Source of the DNA: DATFDN01 sp963756495
Lineage (GTDB): Bacteria > Pseudomonadota > Alphaproteobacteria > Acetobacterales > Acetobacteraceae
Reading direction: 5' to 3'
Assembly (NCBI GenBank): GCA_963756495.1
Contig: CAVWNS010000014.1
Location: 62,001 to 126,000, forward strand
Length of the DNA: 64,000 nucleotides
The notes under the pieces were generated by a model. The model made no database searches and was not told the DNA's origin. It saw only the letters and a list, made by a program, of their open reading frames with translations. Both the position numbers and the translations under genes were made by a program. The number at the start of each line of letters is the position of its first letter. Within the stretch, counting starts at the first letter, position 1. Positions 51,288-61,055 of this stretch are shown here, piece by piece.

Positions 51288-53738
51288 TCAGCGCAGCGTC
51301 GCGCCGGTCGCCTTCGCCACGGCCGCGACCACCTTCCCCGCAGCCTGCTCGATCTCCGAGTCCGTCAGCGTCCGCTCGCGCGGCTGGAACGTGACCTCGA
51401 CGGCGAGCGACTTCTTGCCGGCCGGCAGCGTCTCGCCCTGATAGGCGTCGAACAGCGCGACACCGGCAATCAGCGCCCGGTCGGCGCCGCGCGCGGCGCG
51501 CAGCACGGCCTCGGCGGTGACCGCTTCATCGACCAGGAACGCGAAGTCGCGGCGGACCGGCTGGAAAGCCGGCAGGTCCGGCGCGGCGCGACGGCGGCGC
51601 TTGGGATCGGGGATCGCATCCAGGAACAGCTCGAACGCACAGGCCGGACCGAGATCGATCGCGGCGAGCACGCCCGGATGCAGCGCGCCGAACGTGCCGA
51701 GTACCGTCCTCGGTCCCTGGCGGACCACGCCGGAGCGGCCGGGGTGATAGAAGCCGGGCGCGTCCGCGCTGACGCTCAGCGCCTCCATGGGCACGCCGAG
51801 CGCGCCCAGTGCCGCGTAGAGATCGGCCTTGGCGTCCAGGGCATCGACGGCGCGCGCGGGCTCGGCCCAGCTTCGCGGCGTCGATCCGGCGCGCAGCCCG
51901 GCCGCGACCTGGCGCTGGCCGTCGGTGTGGAAGCCCGGCCCGACCTCGAACAAGGCCACGTCCGGCCAACCGCGCGCGGCGTTGCGCTGCGCCGCCAGAG
52001 CCAAGGTGGCGACCGGGGTGGGGCGGAGCTGGTCGAGATCGGCGGCGATCGGGTTACTGAGCCGCAGCGCCTGGGGCGTATCGCCGAACAGCGCGGCCTG
52101 GCCCTGCGCCATGAAGCTGAAGGTCACGCACTCGGCCAAGCCCTGCGCGGCCAGGGTGCGCCGCGCCAGCGCCGCGCGGGCCTGGCGCGCGCTGAGCGTC
52201 GGCAACGGGACGGGAGCGGGGCGGGGCAGCGAGACGGGCGGGATGGCGTCGAGGCCGCGCAGGCGCAGGACCTCCTCGATCAAATCGGATTCCGGCTCGA
52301 TCAGCGCGCAGCCCTCGGCGGCGCGCGCGGCGGTGGCGGGATCGAGGTCGCACCCCTGTTCCAGGGCGACGCCCGAGGCGATGTCGTTGCGCCAGGATGG
52401 GACCGCGACGGTCACGCGGGGGGCGTCGCGCTCCTGCACCACGAAGCCCAGCCGTTCCAGCGCCGACACCGCCTCGTCAGGAGGCACATCGGCCCCGCCC
52501 AGTTCGGCCAAGCGTTCAAAACGCAGGCGAGCGCTGCGCCGCCAAGCCGGCGGCTGCCCGGCGGCGACGACCATGCCCGGCTCGCCGCCGCAGAGATCGA
52601 TGACCAGTTTCGTCGCCACCTCGATCGCGTCGGGCATGAGCGCGGGGTCGATGCCGCGCTCGAATCGTTGTCGCGCGTCGGAGACGACCTGATGGCGGCG
52701 CCCGGTCAGCGCGACCCGTACCGGGTCGAACAGCGCGCACTCGATGAAGACCGCGCGCGTCGCCTCGTCGCAGCCGGTGGCCTCGCCGCCGATCACGCCG
52801 GCCATCGACTGCACGCCCGCCGCATCGGCGATGGCGCAGTCCTCCAGGGTGAGCGTGTAGTCCTTGCCGTTCAGCGCTCGAAAGCTCTCGCCGGCGCCGC
52901 GTCGCAGTACCAGCGTGTCCCCCGCCACCTTGTCGGCGTCGAAGACATGCAGCGGCCGGCCGAGATCGACGGTGAAAAAGTTGGTCACGTCCACCAGCGC
53001 GTTGATCGGGCGCAGGCCGATCGCGGCCAGCCGCGCGGCGAGCCAAGCCGGGCTCGGTCCGTTGCGCACGCCGCGTATCGTGCGGCCGAGTATCCAGGGG
53101 CACGCCTCGGGCCAGTCGATACGCCAGCGCGGACCGCCGTCGAAGCCGGGGGCGACCGGCGCCGGGTTCCATGGCTTGAGCTGGCCGAGGCCAGTGGCGG
53201 CGAGGTCGCGGGCGATGCCGCGCACCGAGAAGCAGTCGCCCCGGTTCGGCGTGACGCTGACCTCGATCACCGGATCGTCCAGCCCGGCCCAGGCCGCGTA
53301 GGGCGTGCCCACGGGGGCGTCCTCGGGCAGTTCGACGATACCGGCATGGTCCTCGCCCAGCCCCATCTCGCGCGCCGACAGCAGCATCCCGGCGCTGGTC
53401 ACGCCCCGGATCTCGCCCACCTTCAGGGTGATGCCGGTGCCGGGGATGACGCTGCCCGGCGGGGCGAACACCGCTTTCATGCCGGAGTGGGCGTTCGGCG
53501 CGCCGCAGACCACGGAGACGAGGCCCGCGCCGGTGTCCACCGTGCAGGCGCGCAGGCGGTCGGCGTTGGGATGCTGCACTGCCTCGGTCACGCGCGCGAT
53601 GCGGAACGGGGCGAGCGCGGCGCCACGGTCGGCGATGCCCTCCAGCTCCAGGCCGATGCGGGTCAGCGTCTCCCCGATCCGCTCGATGGTTGCGTCCGTC
53701 TCGAGATGCGTGCGCAGCCAGGAGAGGGTGAACTTCAC
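51288..53738 (-). CDS. pheT: Phenylalanyl-tRNA synthetase beta subunit
   Basis: Predicted 816 residues. Domains in order: N-terminal start MKFTLSWLRTHLETDATIER, EMAP/OB tRNA-binding domain (about 40-150), B3/B4 editing region, B5, the inactive class II core, and a ferredoxin-like anticodon-binding domain at the end (about 720-815). Together with PheS it charges tRNA-Phe. It begins three bases after pheS stops. Confidence 0.97.
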   Translation of the reverse strand: MKFTLSWLRTHLETDATIERIGETLTRIGLELEGIADRGAALAPFRIARVTEAVQHPNADRLRACTVDTGAGLVSVVCGAPNAHSGMKAVFAPPGSVIPGTGITLKVGEIRGVTSAGMLLSAREMGLGEDHAGIVELPEDAPVGTPYAAWAGLDDPVIEVSVTPNRGDCFSVRGIARDLAATGLGQLKPWNPAPVAPGFDGGPRWRIDWPEACPWILGRTIRGVRNGPSPAWLAARLAAIGLRPINALVDVTNFFTVDLGRPLHVFDADKVAGDTLVLRRGAGESFRALNGKDYTLTLEDCAIADAAGVQSMAGVIGGEATGCDEATRAVFIECALFDPVRVALTGRRHQVVSDARQRFERGIDPALMPDAIEVATKLVIDLCGGEPGMVVAAGQPPAWRRSARLRFERLAELGGADVPPDEAVSALERLGFVVQERDAPRVTVAVPSWRNDIASGVALEQGCDLDPATAARAAEGCALIEPESDLIEEVLRLRGLDAIPPVSLPRPAPVPLPTLSARQARAALARRTLAAQGLAECVTFSFMAQGQAALFGDTPQALRLSNPIAADLDQLRPTPVATLALAAQRNAARGWPDVALFEVGPGFHTDGQRQVAAGLRAGSTPRSWAEPARAVDALDAKADLYAALGALGVPMEALSVSADAPGFYHPGRSGVVRQGPRTVLGTFGALHPGVLAAIDLGPACAFELFLDAIPDPKRRRRAAPDLPAFQPVRRDFAFLVDEAVTAEAVLRAARGADRALIAGVALFDAYQGETLPAGKKSLAVEVTFQPRERTLTDSEIEQAAGKVVAAVAKATGATLR

Positions 53739-53741
53739 CGC

Positions 53742-54809
53742 TCAGCCTCCCTCGTGCAGCATCGCGGGCGCGAGCGGGTTGAAGCCGTAATGGCGCAGCC
53801 AGCGTATGTCGGATTCGAAGAACGGGCGCAGGTCGGGGATGCCGTGCTTCAGCATGGTAACGCGCTCCACGCCCATGCCGAAGGCAAAGCCTTGCCATTC
53901 ACGCGGATCGATCCCGACATTGGCCAGCACGCGCGGATGCACCATGCCGCTGCCAAGGATCTCCAGCCAGTCCGTTCCCTTGCCCAATTCTCCCGAGCGG
54001 CGGTCCCAGCCGATATCCACCTCCATGCTGGGCTCGGTGAACGGGAAGTAGCTGGCGCGGAAGCGCACGGGCAGGTCGGCGATACCGAAGAAGGCGCGCA
54101 GGAAGTCGATCAGGCAGCCCTTGAGATGGCCGAGCGTGATGTCGCGGTCGAGCACCAGCCCCTCGCACTGATGGAACATCGGGCTGTGCGTGGCGTCGTG
54201 ATCGGCGCGGTAGGTGCGCCCGGGCACGATGACGCGGAAGGGCAGGGGCCGTTCCAGCATGGCGCGCACCTGCACCGGCGAGGTGTGGGTGCGCAGCACC
54301 GGGGGTGCCTGCTCGTTGCGGGCGTGCAGGTAGAACGTGTCTTGGTCGTCGCGCGACGGGTGATGCGCCGGGATGTTGAGCGCGCTGAAATTATGCCAAT
54401 CGGTCTCCACGTCCGGGCCCTCGGCGATCTCGAAGCCCATGGCGCCGAAGATCGCGGCCATCTCCTCCATGGTGCGGCTGATCGGGTGGATCAGGCCGGC
54501 GGGACGCGGCCGGGGCGGCAGGGTCGGGTCGATGCGCTCGGCGGCGAGGCGGGCGTTCAACTCGGCCCGTTCCAGCGCGACACGTCGGGATTCGATGGCA
54601 TCGGTGAGCGTGTCTTTAAGATCGTTCAGCGCCACCCCGCGCGCCCGCCGCTGCTCGGGCGGGGTCTTGCCGAGTTCCTTGAGCAGGGCGGTGAGCCGCC
54701 CGCTCCGCCCCAGCACGGCAACCCGCACCGCGTCCCAGGCGCGCAGATCGGCAGCGGCGGTGAGCGCGGCTTCGGTGTCGGTCTTGAGGGCGAGAAGATC
54801 GTCGGTCAT
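53742..54809 (-). CDS. pheS: Phenylalanyl-tRNA synthetase alpha subunit
   Basis: Predicted 355 residues. An N-terminal coiled coil (about 1-90) is followed by the class II catalytic core with motif 2 FRVIVPGRTYRADHDATHSP, FHQCEGLVLDRDITLGHLKG and motif 3 GMGVERVTMLKHGIPDLRPF. It catalyses Phe activation and transfer. It lies directly before pheT and 20 bases after a toxin gene. Confidence 0.97.
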   Translation of the reverse strand: MTDDLLALKTDTEAALTAAADLRAWDAVRVAVLGRSGRLTALLKELGKTPPEQRRARGVALNDLKDTLTDAIESRRVALERAELNARLAAERIDPTLPPRPRPAGLIHPISRTMEEMAAIFGAMGFEIAEGPDVETDWHNFSALNIPAHHPSRDDQDTFYLHARNEQAPPVLRTHTSPVQVRAMLERPLPFRVIVPGRTYRADHDATHSPMFHQCEGLVLDRDITLGHLKGCLIDFLRAFFGIADLPVRFRASYFPFTEPSMEVDIGWDRRSGELGKGTDWLEILGSGMVHPRVLANVGIDPREWQGFAFGMGVERVTMLKHGIPDLRPFFESDIRWLRHYGFNPLAPAMLHEGG

Positions 54810-54828
54810 GGGCGTCGCTTCTCAATCA

Positions 54829-55248
54829 TCACGTCGCCCCCTCCTCTCGGCTCTCGAGCAGGCACGCTTCGCCGCCGCTTGCTTTGACCAGCGTGACCGC
54901 CTGCTGGTCGAAGCTCGTAAAGACGAGCCCGCCGAGACGGCGGCCGTCGTACGCGATGCACCCGTCAGCAAAGTCGCCCCCGGCTGCAAGCGCCGCGATC
55001 CCGGCCTCGATCGCTGGCCGGTCCGCCCTGACGGTCGCTGCATCGAGCAGCTTGCGCAGCGCGGCTATGATCGCGGCGGTGTCGAACCTGTAGCCGCGTC
55101 GCAGTACCCATACGAACTCGCAAACCGCGGGGATCGTCACCGCGATCACTTCCGCGCCTTGAAGTGCCGCGGCCGCACGGCGCGCCTGATCGGGATGATC
55201 ACCTACCGCCGCTCGCAACAGGACATTGGTATCCGCCGTGATCCTCAC
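54829..55248 (-). CDS. PIN-domain toxin (VapC family)
   Basis: Predicted 139 residues from a GTG overlapping the antitoxin stop. Acidic metal-binding residues of the PIN nuclease are visible: D6 in ITADTNVLLRA, E44 in VCEFVWVL, an Asp in GDFADGCIA and one in TSFDQQAV. VapC toxins cut tRNA or rRNA. It forms a two-gene cassette with an AbrB-type protein, placed within the conserved rpmI-rplT-pheS-pheT order. Confidence 0.88.
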   Translation of the reverse strand: MRITADTNVLLRAAVGDHPDQARRAAAALQGAEVIAVTIPAVCEFVWVLRRGYRFDTAAIIAALRKLLDAATVRADRPAIEAGIAALAAGGDFADGCIAYDGRRLGGLVFTSFDQQAVTLVKASGGEACLLESREEGAT

Positions 55249-55496
55249 TGGCGCGTCCAGCCTTGCCTCGCGATCTCATCGATTTCCGCCAATGACAGCC
55301 CACGCGTATCAAGCTGCCTTAGACATCCCACGAACGCCGCGATGGAGCCCTGCAAACGGGCGGCCCGCACCTCGGCCCGGCCGGCGGGCAGGAAATCCAC
55401 GACGATCTTGTCGCCGGGTGCGACGCCAAGATGGTCAAGCACCTCCTTGCGAAGCGTCACCTGGCCCTTGGCGGTCACCTTGAGCGTGCTCTGCAT
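55245..55496 (-). CDS. AbrB-family antitoxin (VapB-like)
   Basis: Predicted 83 residues. MQSTLKVTAKGQVTLRKEVL then GVAPGDKIVV is a SpoVT-AbrB DNA-binding domain; the tail (about 55-83) should bind the PIN toxin. The stop overlaps the toxin GTG (GTGA), the same arrangement as in the AbrB-Doc pair at 6452-7059. It should repress its own promoter, in the 101 bases after rplT. Confidence 0.85.
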   Translation of the reverse strand: MQSTLKVTAKGQVTLRKEVLDHLGVAPGDKIVVDFLPAGRAEVRAARLQGSIAAFVGCLRQLDTRGLSLAEIDEIARQGWTRQ

Positions 55497-55597
55497 CGCG
55501 TCCTCGACTCGGTGGCTGCGATGCGAGGTAAGGCAGCAAAGCCTTACGTTCAACAGGCGTTCGTTCGAGCGGGCACGAGACGACTGGGGCGCCGGGG

Positions 55598-55954
55598 CTA
55601 CTCCAGCGCCGCCTGCGCCTTCCGCACGATCTCGGCGAAGCTCGCCGCATCGTCGTAGGCGATCGCGGCGAGCACCTTGCGGTCGATCTCGATGCCGGCC
55701 CTGTTCAGCCCGTCGATGAAGCGGCTGTAGGTCAGCCCGTGCTCGCGCACCGCGGCGTTGATGCGCTGGATCCACAGGCCGCGGAAGTCGCGCTTCTTGT
55801 TGCGCCGGTCGCGGTAGGCGTATTGCAGCGACTTCTCCAGCCGCTCCAGCGCGATGCGATAATTGGTCGATGACCGGCCGACGAAGCCCTTGGACTGCGC
55901 CAGGACCTTCTTGTGCCGGGCATGCGTGGTGACGCCGCGCTTGACGCGAGCCAT
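55598..55954 (-). CDS. rplT: 50S ribosomal protein L20
   Basis: Predicted 118 residues. MARVKRGVTTHARHKKVLAQ and LWIQRINAAVREHGLTYSRF are the L20 signature. It binds 23S rRNA early in assembly and in many bacteria represses its own operon. It lies 14 bases after rpmI. infC, which often heads this operon, is not present. Confidence 0.97.
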   Translation of the reverse strand: MARVKRGVTTHARHKKVLAQSKGFVGRSSTNYRIALERLEKSLQYAYRDRRNKKRDFRGLWIQRINAAVREHGLTYSRFIDGLNRAGIEIDRKVLAAIAYDDAASFAEIVRKAQAALE

Positions 55955-55968
55955 GGCCTATTCCCCCC

Positions 55969-56172
55969 TCATTCCAGCCCGTAGGGCGCCCACTGCTTGA
56001 TCGTGCGCGCGTCCATCGGCGTCAGCGTCTGCATTCGCCGGTTGCTGCGCTTGGATTTCTGCGGGCGCGAGGCTAGCATGTGGCGCTTGCTGCCCGGACC
56101 GGCCTTCACCTTGCCGGTCGCGGTGATCTTGAATCGCTTCTTGACGGAGGACTTGGTCTTCATCTTGGGCAT
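55969..56172 (-). CDS. rpmI: 50S ribosomal protein L35
   Basis: Predicted 67 residues, MPKMKTKSSVKKRFKITATG followed by the basic KRHMLASRPQKSKR. The ATG at 56172 follows AAGGAGA. It is first in the rpmI-rplT operon and divergent from dapF. Confidence 0.97.
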   Translation of the reverse strand: MPKMKTKSSVKKRFKITATGKVKAGPGSKRHMLASRPQKSKRSNRRMQTLTPMDARTIKQWAPYGLE

Positions 56173-56371
56173 TTGATTCTCCTTTTTGCCTTCGGCCCTG
56201 CCCAGGTTCGATGAACGCGGGCGAGCGTCGCGGCCGGGCATGCCCACCAGGCCCGGACGCGCGAACGAGGCGCGGGGTATAACGAGCCGGACCCGCCCAG
56301 GCAAGCCGGTGCGCGCGCGGGGGGGGCCAGCCCGGCGTGGCCAACCACCCGAGACGGTCTATATGAGGCCC

Positions 56372-57208
56372 ATGCCCGTCCAGTTCCGGAAAATGCACGG
56401 CTGCGGAAACGATTTCGTCGTGCTGGACGGGCGCGCCTCGCCGCTGCCCCTGACTCCGGCGCGCGCCGCCGGGCTGGCCGACAGGCGACGTGGGATCGGG
56501 TGCGACCAGCTCATCACCCTCGAGCCGGCGCCCGAGGAGTCGGAGGCCGACGCCGTCATGCGCATCCGCAACCCGGACGGCACGGAGGCCGGGGCCTGCG
56601 GCAACGCCACGCGCTGCGTCGCCGCGCTGTTGGCCGAGCAGACCGGAAGACGACGCCACCTGATCCGCACCGCCGCCGGCGACCTCTGGACGGACGTGCT
56701 CGCGCCCGACCGCGTGGCCGTGGACATGGGCGAGCCTGGCCTTGACTGGCGCACCGTCCCGCTCGCCGCATCGCAGGACACGCTGCATCTCGACATCATG
56801 GCGGGCCCGCTTGCCGGCCCGGCGGCGGCCAGCATGGGCAACCCGCACGCGACGTTCTTCGTCGATGAGGTGGCGGCGGTTCCGATCGAGACGCTTGGCC
56901 CGGCGCTGGAACACCACCCCCAATTCCCCGAACGGGCCAATATCGGCATTGCCCAGATCCTCGCGCCCGACCGCATCCGCCTGCGGGTCTGGGAGCGGGG
57001 CGCCGGGCTGACGTTGGCCTGCGGTTCGGGTGCGTGCGCCGCGCTGGTGAACGCGCATCGACGCGGGCTGGCGCAACGGCGCGCGACGCTGATCCTCGAC
57101 GGCGGCGAGCTGCTGATCGAATGGCGCGCGGACGGGCACGTCCTGATGACCGGCCCGGTCGCCACCGCGTTCACCGGCAGCGTCGATCTCGACGCCTATC
57201 CGTCATGA
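56372..57208 (+). CDS. dapF: Diaminopimelate epimerase
   Basis: Predicted 278 residues. It interconverts LL- and meso-diaminopimelate for lysine and peptidoglycan. The two catalytic cysteines are in GACGNATRC near residue 80 and LACGSGACAA near residue 220. The ATG at 56372 (MPVQFRKMHGCGNDFVVLDG) has GAGG ahead; an ATG nine bases earlier is also possible. The stop overlaps the next ATG (ATGA). Confidence 0.96.
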   Translation: MPVQFRKMHGCGNDFVVLDGRASPLPLTPARAAGLADRRRGIGCDQLITLEPAPEESEADAVMRIRNPDGTEAGACGNATRCVAALLAEQTGRRRHLIRTAAGDLWTDVLAPDRVAVDMGEPGLDWRTVPLAASQDTLHLDIMAGPLAGPAAASMGNPHATFFVDEVAAVPIETLGPALEHHPQFPERANIGIAQILAPDRIRLRVWERGAGLTLACGSGACAALVNAHRRGLAQRRATLILDGGELLIEWRADGHVLMTGPVATAFTGSVDLDAYPS

Positions 57209-58437
57209 CCGTCGATATCCTGACCTTCGGCTGTCGCCTCAATGCCTACGAAAGCGAGGTCATGCGCGGCCACGCGGCCGGGCTAGACGACACCATCATC
57301 GTCAACACCTGCGCCGTCACCGCCGAGGCCGAGCGGCAGGCCCGCCAGGCGATCCGCCGGGCCGCGCGCGAGCGGCCCGAGGCACGCATCGTCGTCACCG
57401 GCTGCGCCGCGCAGATCGATCCCGGCACCTGGGCGGCGCTGCCCGGTGTCGCGCGCGTGCTGGGCAACGCCGAGAAGCTCCAATCCGAGAGCTGGGCGGC
57501 GGACGCGCCCGGCGCGGTGGGCGACATCATGGCGGCCCGCGAGACGGCGGCGCATCTGGTCACCGAGTTCGCCGGCCGCGCGCGCGCCTTCGTGCAGGTC
57601 CAGCAAGGGTGCGACCATCGCTGCACCTTCTGCGTCATACCCTATGGCCGTGGCCCCAACCGCAGCGTGCCGGTCGGCGCCGTCGTGGCCCAGGCGCGGA
57701 CCCTGGTGGACGCGGGATATCCGGGAACTGGTGCTGACCGGCGTCGATATCGCGAGCTACGGCGCCGACCTGCCGGGGCGCCCCAGCCTCGGCCAGCTCG
57801 CGCGCCGGCTGCTGGCGCTGGTTCCCGATCTGCCCCGACTGCGCCTCTCCTCGCTCGACCCGGCGGCGATCGATGCGGATCTCTGGCGGCTGATCGCGGA
57901 GCAGCCGAGGTTGATGCCGCATCTGCACCTGTCCTTGCAGGCCGGCAGCGACCTGATCCTCAAGCGCATGAAGCGGCGCCACCTGACGGCCGACGCCCGC
58001 GCCGTCAATCGCGCGGGCCCGCGCGCTGCGGCCGGGCATCGCCATCGGCGCCGACCTGATCGCGGGCTTTCCCACCGAGACCGAGGCGCTGTTCGCGCAG
58101 ACGCTGGATTTCGTGACCGAGGCCGAGCTGCCCTTCCTGCATGTGTTTCCCTACAGCGAGCGGCCGGGCACGCCGGCGGCGCGGATGCCCGCGGTGGCCA
58201 AGCCGGTGCGGCGCGAGCGCGCGGCGCGGCTGCGCGAAGCAGGGCGCGCGGCGGCAGCGGCGTTTCTACGCCGGCCAGGTCGGGCGCGTCGTGTCGCTGC
58301 TGACGGAGGCGGCGCAGGCGGGCCATTCCGAGCATTTCGCCCCGGTGCGGCTCGTCGCGCCTGCCGCGCCGGGGCGGCTGATGGAAGCGCGCGTGATGGC
58401 GGCGACGGACCAGGGCCTGGTGGCAAAGGCGGCATAG
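57205..58437 (+). CDS. mtaB: tRNA t6A37 methylthiotransferase MtaB, three frameshifts
   Basis: About 410 residues when three extra bases (near 57720, 58004 and 58262) are removed. This radical-SAM enzyme adds a methylthio group to t6A37 in tRNA. FGCRLNAYESEVMRG begins the first Fe-S domain; the radical-SAM cluster motif is CDHRCTFCVIPYGRG, and PHLHLSLQAGSD, LIAGFPTETEALF and FLHVFPYSERPGTPAARMP follow in changing frames. A C-terminal TRAM-like stretch ends in ATDQGLVAKAA. It lies between dapF and ftsY in the usual alphaproteobacterial order, so a true loss is unlikely. Confidence 0.88.
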
Positions 58438-59370
58438 ATGGCGCTCGGCGGCTTCTTCTCGCGGCTCAAGGAAGGCCTCTCGCGCAGCACCCAGAAGCTG
58501 TCGGGCGGCATCACCGCGATCGTGCGCAAGCGCCGCCTGGACGAAGAGGCGCTGGAGGAATTGGAGGAGCTGCTGATCAGTGCCGACCTGGGCACCGAGG
58601 TGGCAAGCCGCGTCATCGCCGAGTTCCGCCGCACCCGCTTCGGCAAGGAGGTGACCGACGAGGAGATCAAGACCGCGCTGGCCGAGGAGGTCGCGGCGAT
58701 TCTGCGCCCGGTCGCCCAGCCATTCGTGCTCGATCCCGCGCTGAAACCCCACGTCGTGCTCGTGGTCGGGGTGAACGGCACCGGCAAGACCACCACCATT
58801 GGCAAGATGGCGCAGCAATATCGCGAGCAGGGCGTGCGCGCGGTCATGGTCGCCGGCGACACCTTCCGCGCGGCGGCGGTCGAGCAGCTTCAGATCTGGG
58901 GCGAACGGACATCCTGCCCGGTGATCGCCGGGCCGCCCAACGCCGATGCCGCCGGGCTCGCGTTCGACGCGCTGAAGCGCGCCCAGGCCGAGGCGGCCGA
59001 CGTGCTGCTGATCGACACCGCCGGCCGGCTGCACAACCGATCGGTGCTGATGGACGAGCTGACCAAGATCATCCGCGTGATGCGCAAGCAGGACCCGACG
59101 GCGCCGCACTCGGTGCTGCTGGTGCTGGACGCGACCACCGGCCAGAACGCGGTGCAGCAGGTCAAGGTGTTCAAGGAGATGGTCGCGGTCACCGGCCTGG
59201 TGGTGACCAAGCTCGACGGCAGCGCGCGCGGCGGCATCGTGGTCGCGCTGGCCGAGCAGTTCGGCCTGCCGGTCCATGCCGTCGGCGTCGGCGAGAAGGC
59301 GTCCGACCTGCGCCCGTTCGACGCCGACGACTTCGCGCGCGGATTGGTGGGCACGGCGGCAACCGCCTGA
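58438..59370 (+). CDS. ftsY: Signal recognition particle receptor FtsY
   Basis: Predicted 310 residues. The N domain (about 20-95) precedes the SRP-type G domain: VVGVNGTGKTTTIGKMAQQY, DTFRAAAVEQL, DTAGRLHNRSVLMDEL and TKLDGSARGG. It docks SRP-ribosome complexes at the membrane. It begins right after the mtaB stop. Its own stop codon is formed by the first bases of the inverted-repeat element that follows, so the last residues may have been altered by insertion. Confidence 0.96.
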   Translation: MALGGFFSRLKEGLSRSTQKLSGGITAIVRKRRLDEEALEELEELLISADLGTEVASRVIAEFRRTRFGKEVTDEEIKTALAEEVAAILRPVAQPFVLDPALKPHVVLVVGVNGTGKTTTIGKMAQQYREQGVRAVMVAGDTFRAAAVEQLQIWGERTSCPVIAGPPNADAAGLAFDALKRAQAEAADVLLIDTAGRLHNRSVLMDELTKIIRVMRKQDPTAPHSVLLVLDATTGQNAVQQVKVFKEMVAVTGLVVTKLDGSARGGIVVALAEQFGLPVHAVGVGEKASDLRPFDADDFARGLVGTAATA

Positions 59371-59681
59371 TACCAACCGCCTTAATTCCTCACCTGTTAT
59401 CGTCATTCCCGCGAAACCGGGAACCCAGGGAGATGGAACGGAACGCGGTGCGCGCGAGCCTGGGTGCCCGCCTTCGCGGGCATGAGGGCATGGGTAAGGA
59501 CAAAGGACGGTTGGTCCCAGGCCGCCGGTCATACCAACCGCCCTAATTCCTCACCTGTTCTCGTCATTCCCGCGAAAGCGGGAACCCAGGGGGGACCGAA
59601 CGGAATTCAGTGCGCGCGAGCCTGGGTGCCCGCCTTCGCGGGCATGGTGGCATGGGTGAGGACAAAGGGCGGTTGGTATCA
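59368..59681. mobile_element. Tandem pair of 145-bp terminal-inverted-repeat elements (MITE/REP-like)
   Basis: Two related units, about 59371-59515 and 59532-59678, each begin TACCAACCGCC and end with its complement GGCGGTTGGTA (the first with small changes). Each contains CGTCATTCCCGCGAAA and, near the right end, CCTGGGTGCCCGCC. The outer ends extend to TGATACCAACCGCC and GGCGGTTGGTATCA. The left TGA is the ftsY stop and the right one, on the minus strand, is the accC stop. No protein is encoded; mobilisation by a transposase elsewhere is inferred. Confidence 0.65.
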
Positions 59682-61041
59682 GTTCGCCGCTCCGCCGCCC
59701 ACGAGGCTCTCCAGCCAGTGGATCGTGTACTCCCCGGCCTGGAACGACGGCTCCTCCATGACCCGCTGATGCAGCGGAATCGTGGTCTTGATGCCCAGCA
59801 CGGCGAATTCGTCCAGGGCGCGGCGCGCGCGCGCGATCGCCTCGGGGCGGGTCGGCGCGTGGACGATCAGCTTGGCGATCAAGCTGTCGTAGTAGGGCGG
59901 CACCATGTAGCCCGCGTACAGCGCCGAATTCGACGCGCACGCCCAAGCCCCCCGGCGCGTGGAAGGCGACGACCCGCCCGGGGTTCGCCAGGAAGGTCTC
60001 GGGGTCCTCGGCGTTGATGCGGCACTCGATCGCGTGGCCCGCGAAGCGGACGTCGCGCTGTTCGTAGCCGAGCCGGTGGCCGGCGGCGATGCGGATCTGC
60101 TCGCGCACCAGATCGACACCGCAGACCATCTCGGTGACCGGATGCTCGACCTGTAGCCGGGTGTTCATCTCGATGAAGGCGAACTGCCCGTCCTGATACA
60201 GGAACTCCAACGTCCCGGCGTTGCGGTAGCCGAGCCGGACGAGCGCGCCGGTGACCGTCTCGCCGAGCTGGGCGCGCTGGTCGGCATCCAGCGCGGGCGA
60301 GCCCGCCTCCTCCAGCAGCTTCTGGTGGCGCCGCTGCAAGCTGCAATCGCGCTCGCCGAAATGCACGACATTGCCGTGCGCGTCCGCCATCACCTGCAAT
60401 TCGATGTGGCGCGGCCGGTCGAGATACTTCTCGATATAGACGGCGTCGTTGCCGAACGCGGTGCGCGCCTCGGTGCGGGCCAGGCGGAACGCCTCCTCGA
60501 TCGCGTCGGGCGATCGCGCGACCTTCATGCCGCGCCCCCCGCCGCCGGCGGCCGCCTTCACCAGCACCGGATAGCCGAGGCGCCCAGCGACCGCGCGCGC
60601 GGCGCCGACATCGGCGACGGCGCCCGCCGAGCCCGGCACCAGCGGCACGCCGAGGCGGGCCATCGCGTGCTTGGCGGCGATCTTATCGCCCATCATGCGG
60701 ATATGCTCGGGCGCCGGACCGATGAAGGTCAGCCCGTGCGCCTCCACCATCTCGGCAAACCCCGCGTTCTCGGACAGGAACCCGTATCCTGGGTGGATCG
60801 CGTCGGCGCCGGTGATGCTGGCCGCCGACAGGATCGCCGGGATGTTGAGATAGCTGTCCTTCGCCGGCGGCGGCCCGATACACACGCTCTCGTCGGCCAG
60901 GCGCACATGCATCGCCTCGGCGTCGGCGGTGGAGTGGACCGCGACCGTCGGAATCCTCAGCTCGCGGCACGCGCGCTGGATGCGCAGCGCGATCTCGCCA
61001 CGATTGGCGATCAGGATTTTCTGGAACAATGGGCGGTCCAA
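59679..61041 (-). CDS. accC: Acetyl-CoA carboxylase biotin carboxylase subunit, one frameshift
   Basis: About 450 residues if a shift near 59930 is corrected. It carboxylates biotin on AccB with ATP and bicarbonate. FQKILIANRGEIALRIQRAC, AAAGGGGRGMKVA (ATP-grasp), EYLD-type IEKYLDRPRHIELQ and IEMNTRLQVEHPVTEMV are conserved. After GLGVRVEF the frame changes to SALYAGYMVPPYYDSLIAKL. The start is a TTG at 61041, or 61029 (TTG, giving the common beginning FQKILIANRGE). The stop comes from the inverted-repeat element. Confidence 0.93.
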
Positions 61042-61055
61042 CAGGTCGATCAGGG

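Noticed and set aside
51678..54887. 1069-codon open frame on the + strand
   Set aside because: It is antisense to pheT and pheS, has biased, low-hydrophobic composition rich in Arg, Gln and His, and no recognisable domain. Long antisense frames are common in very GC-rich DNA.
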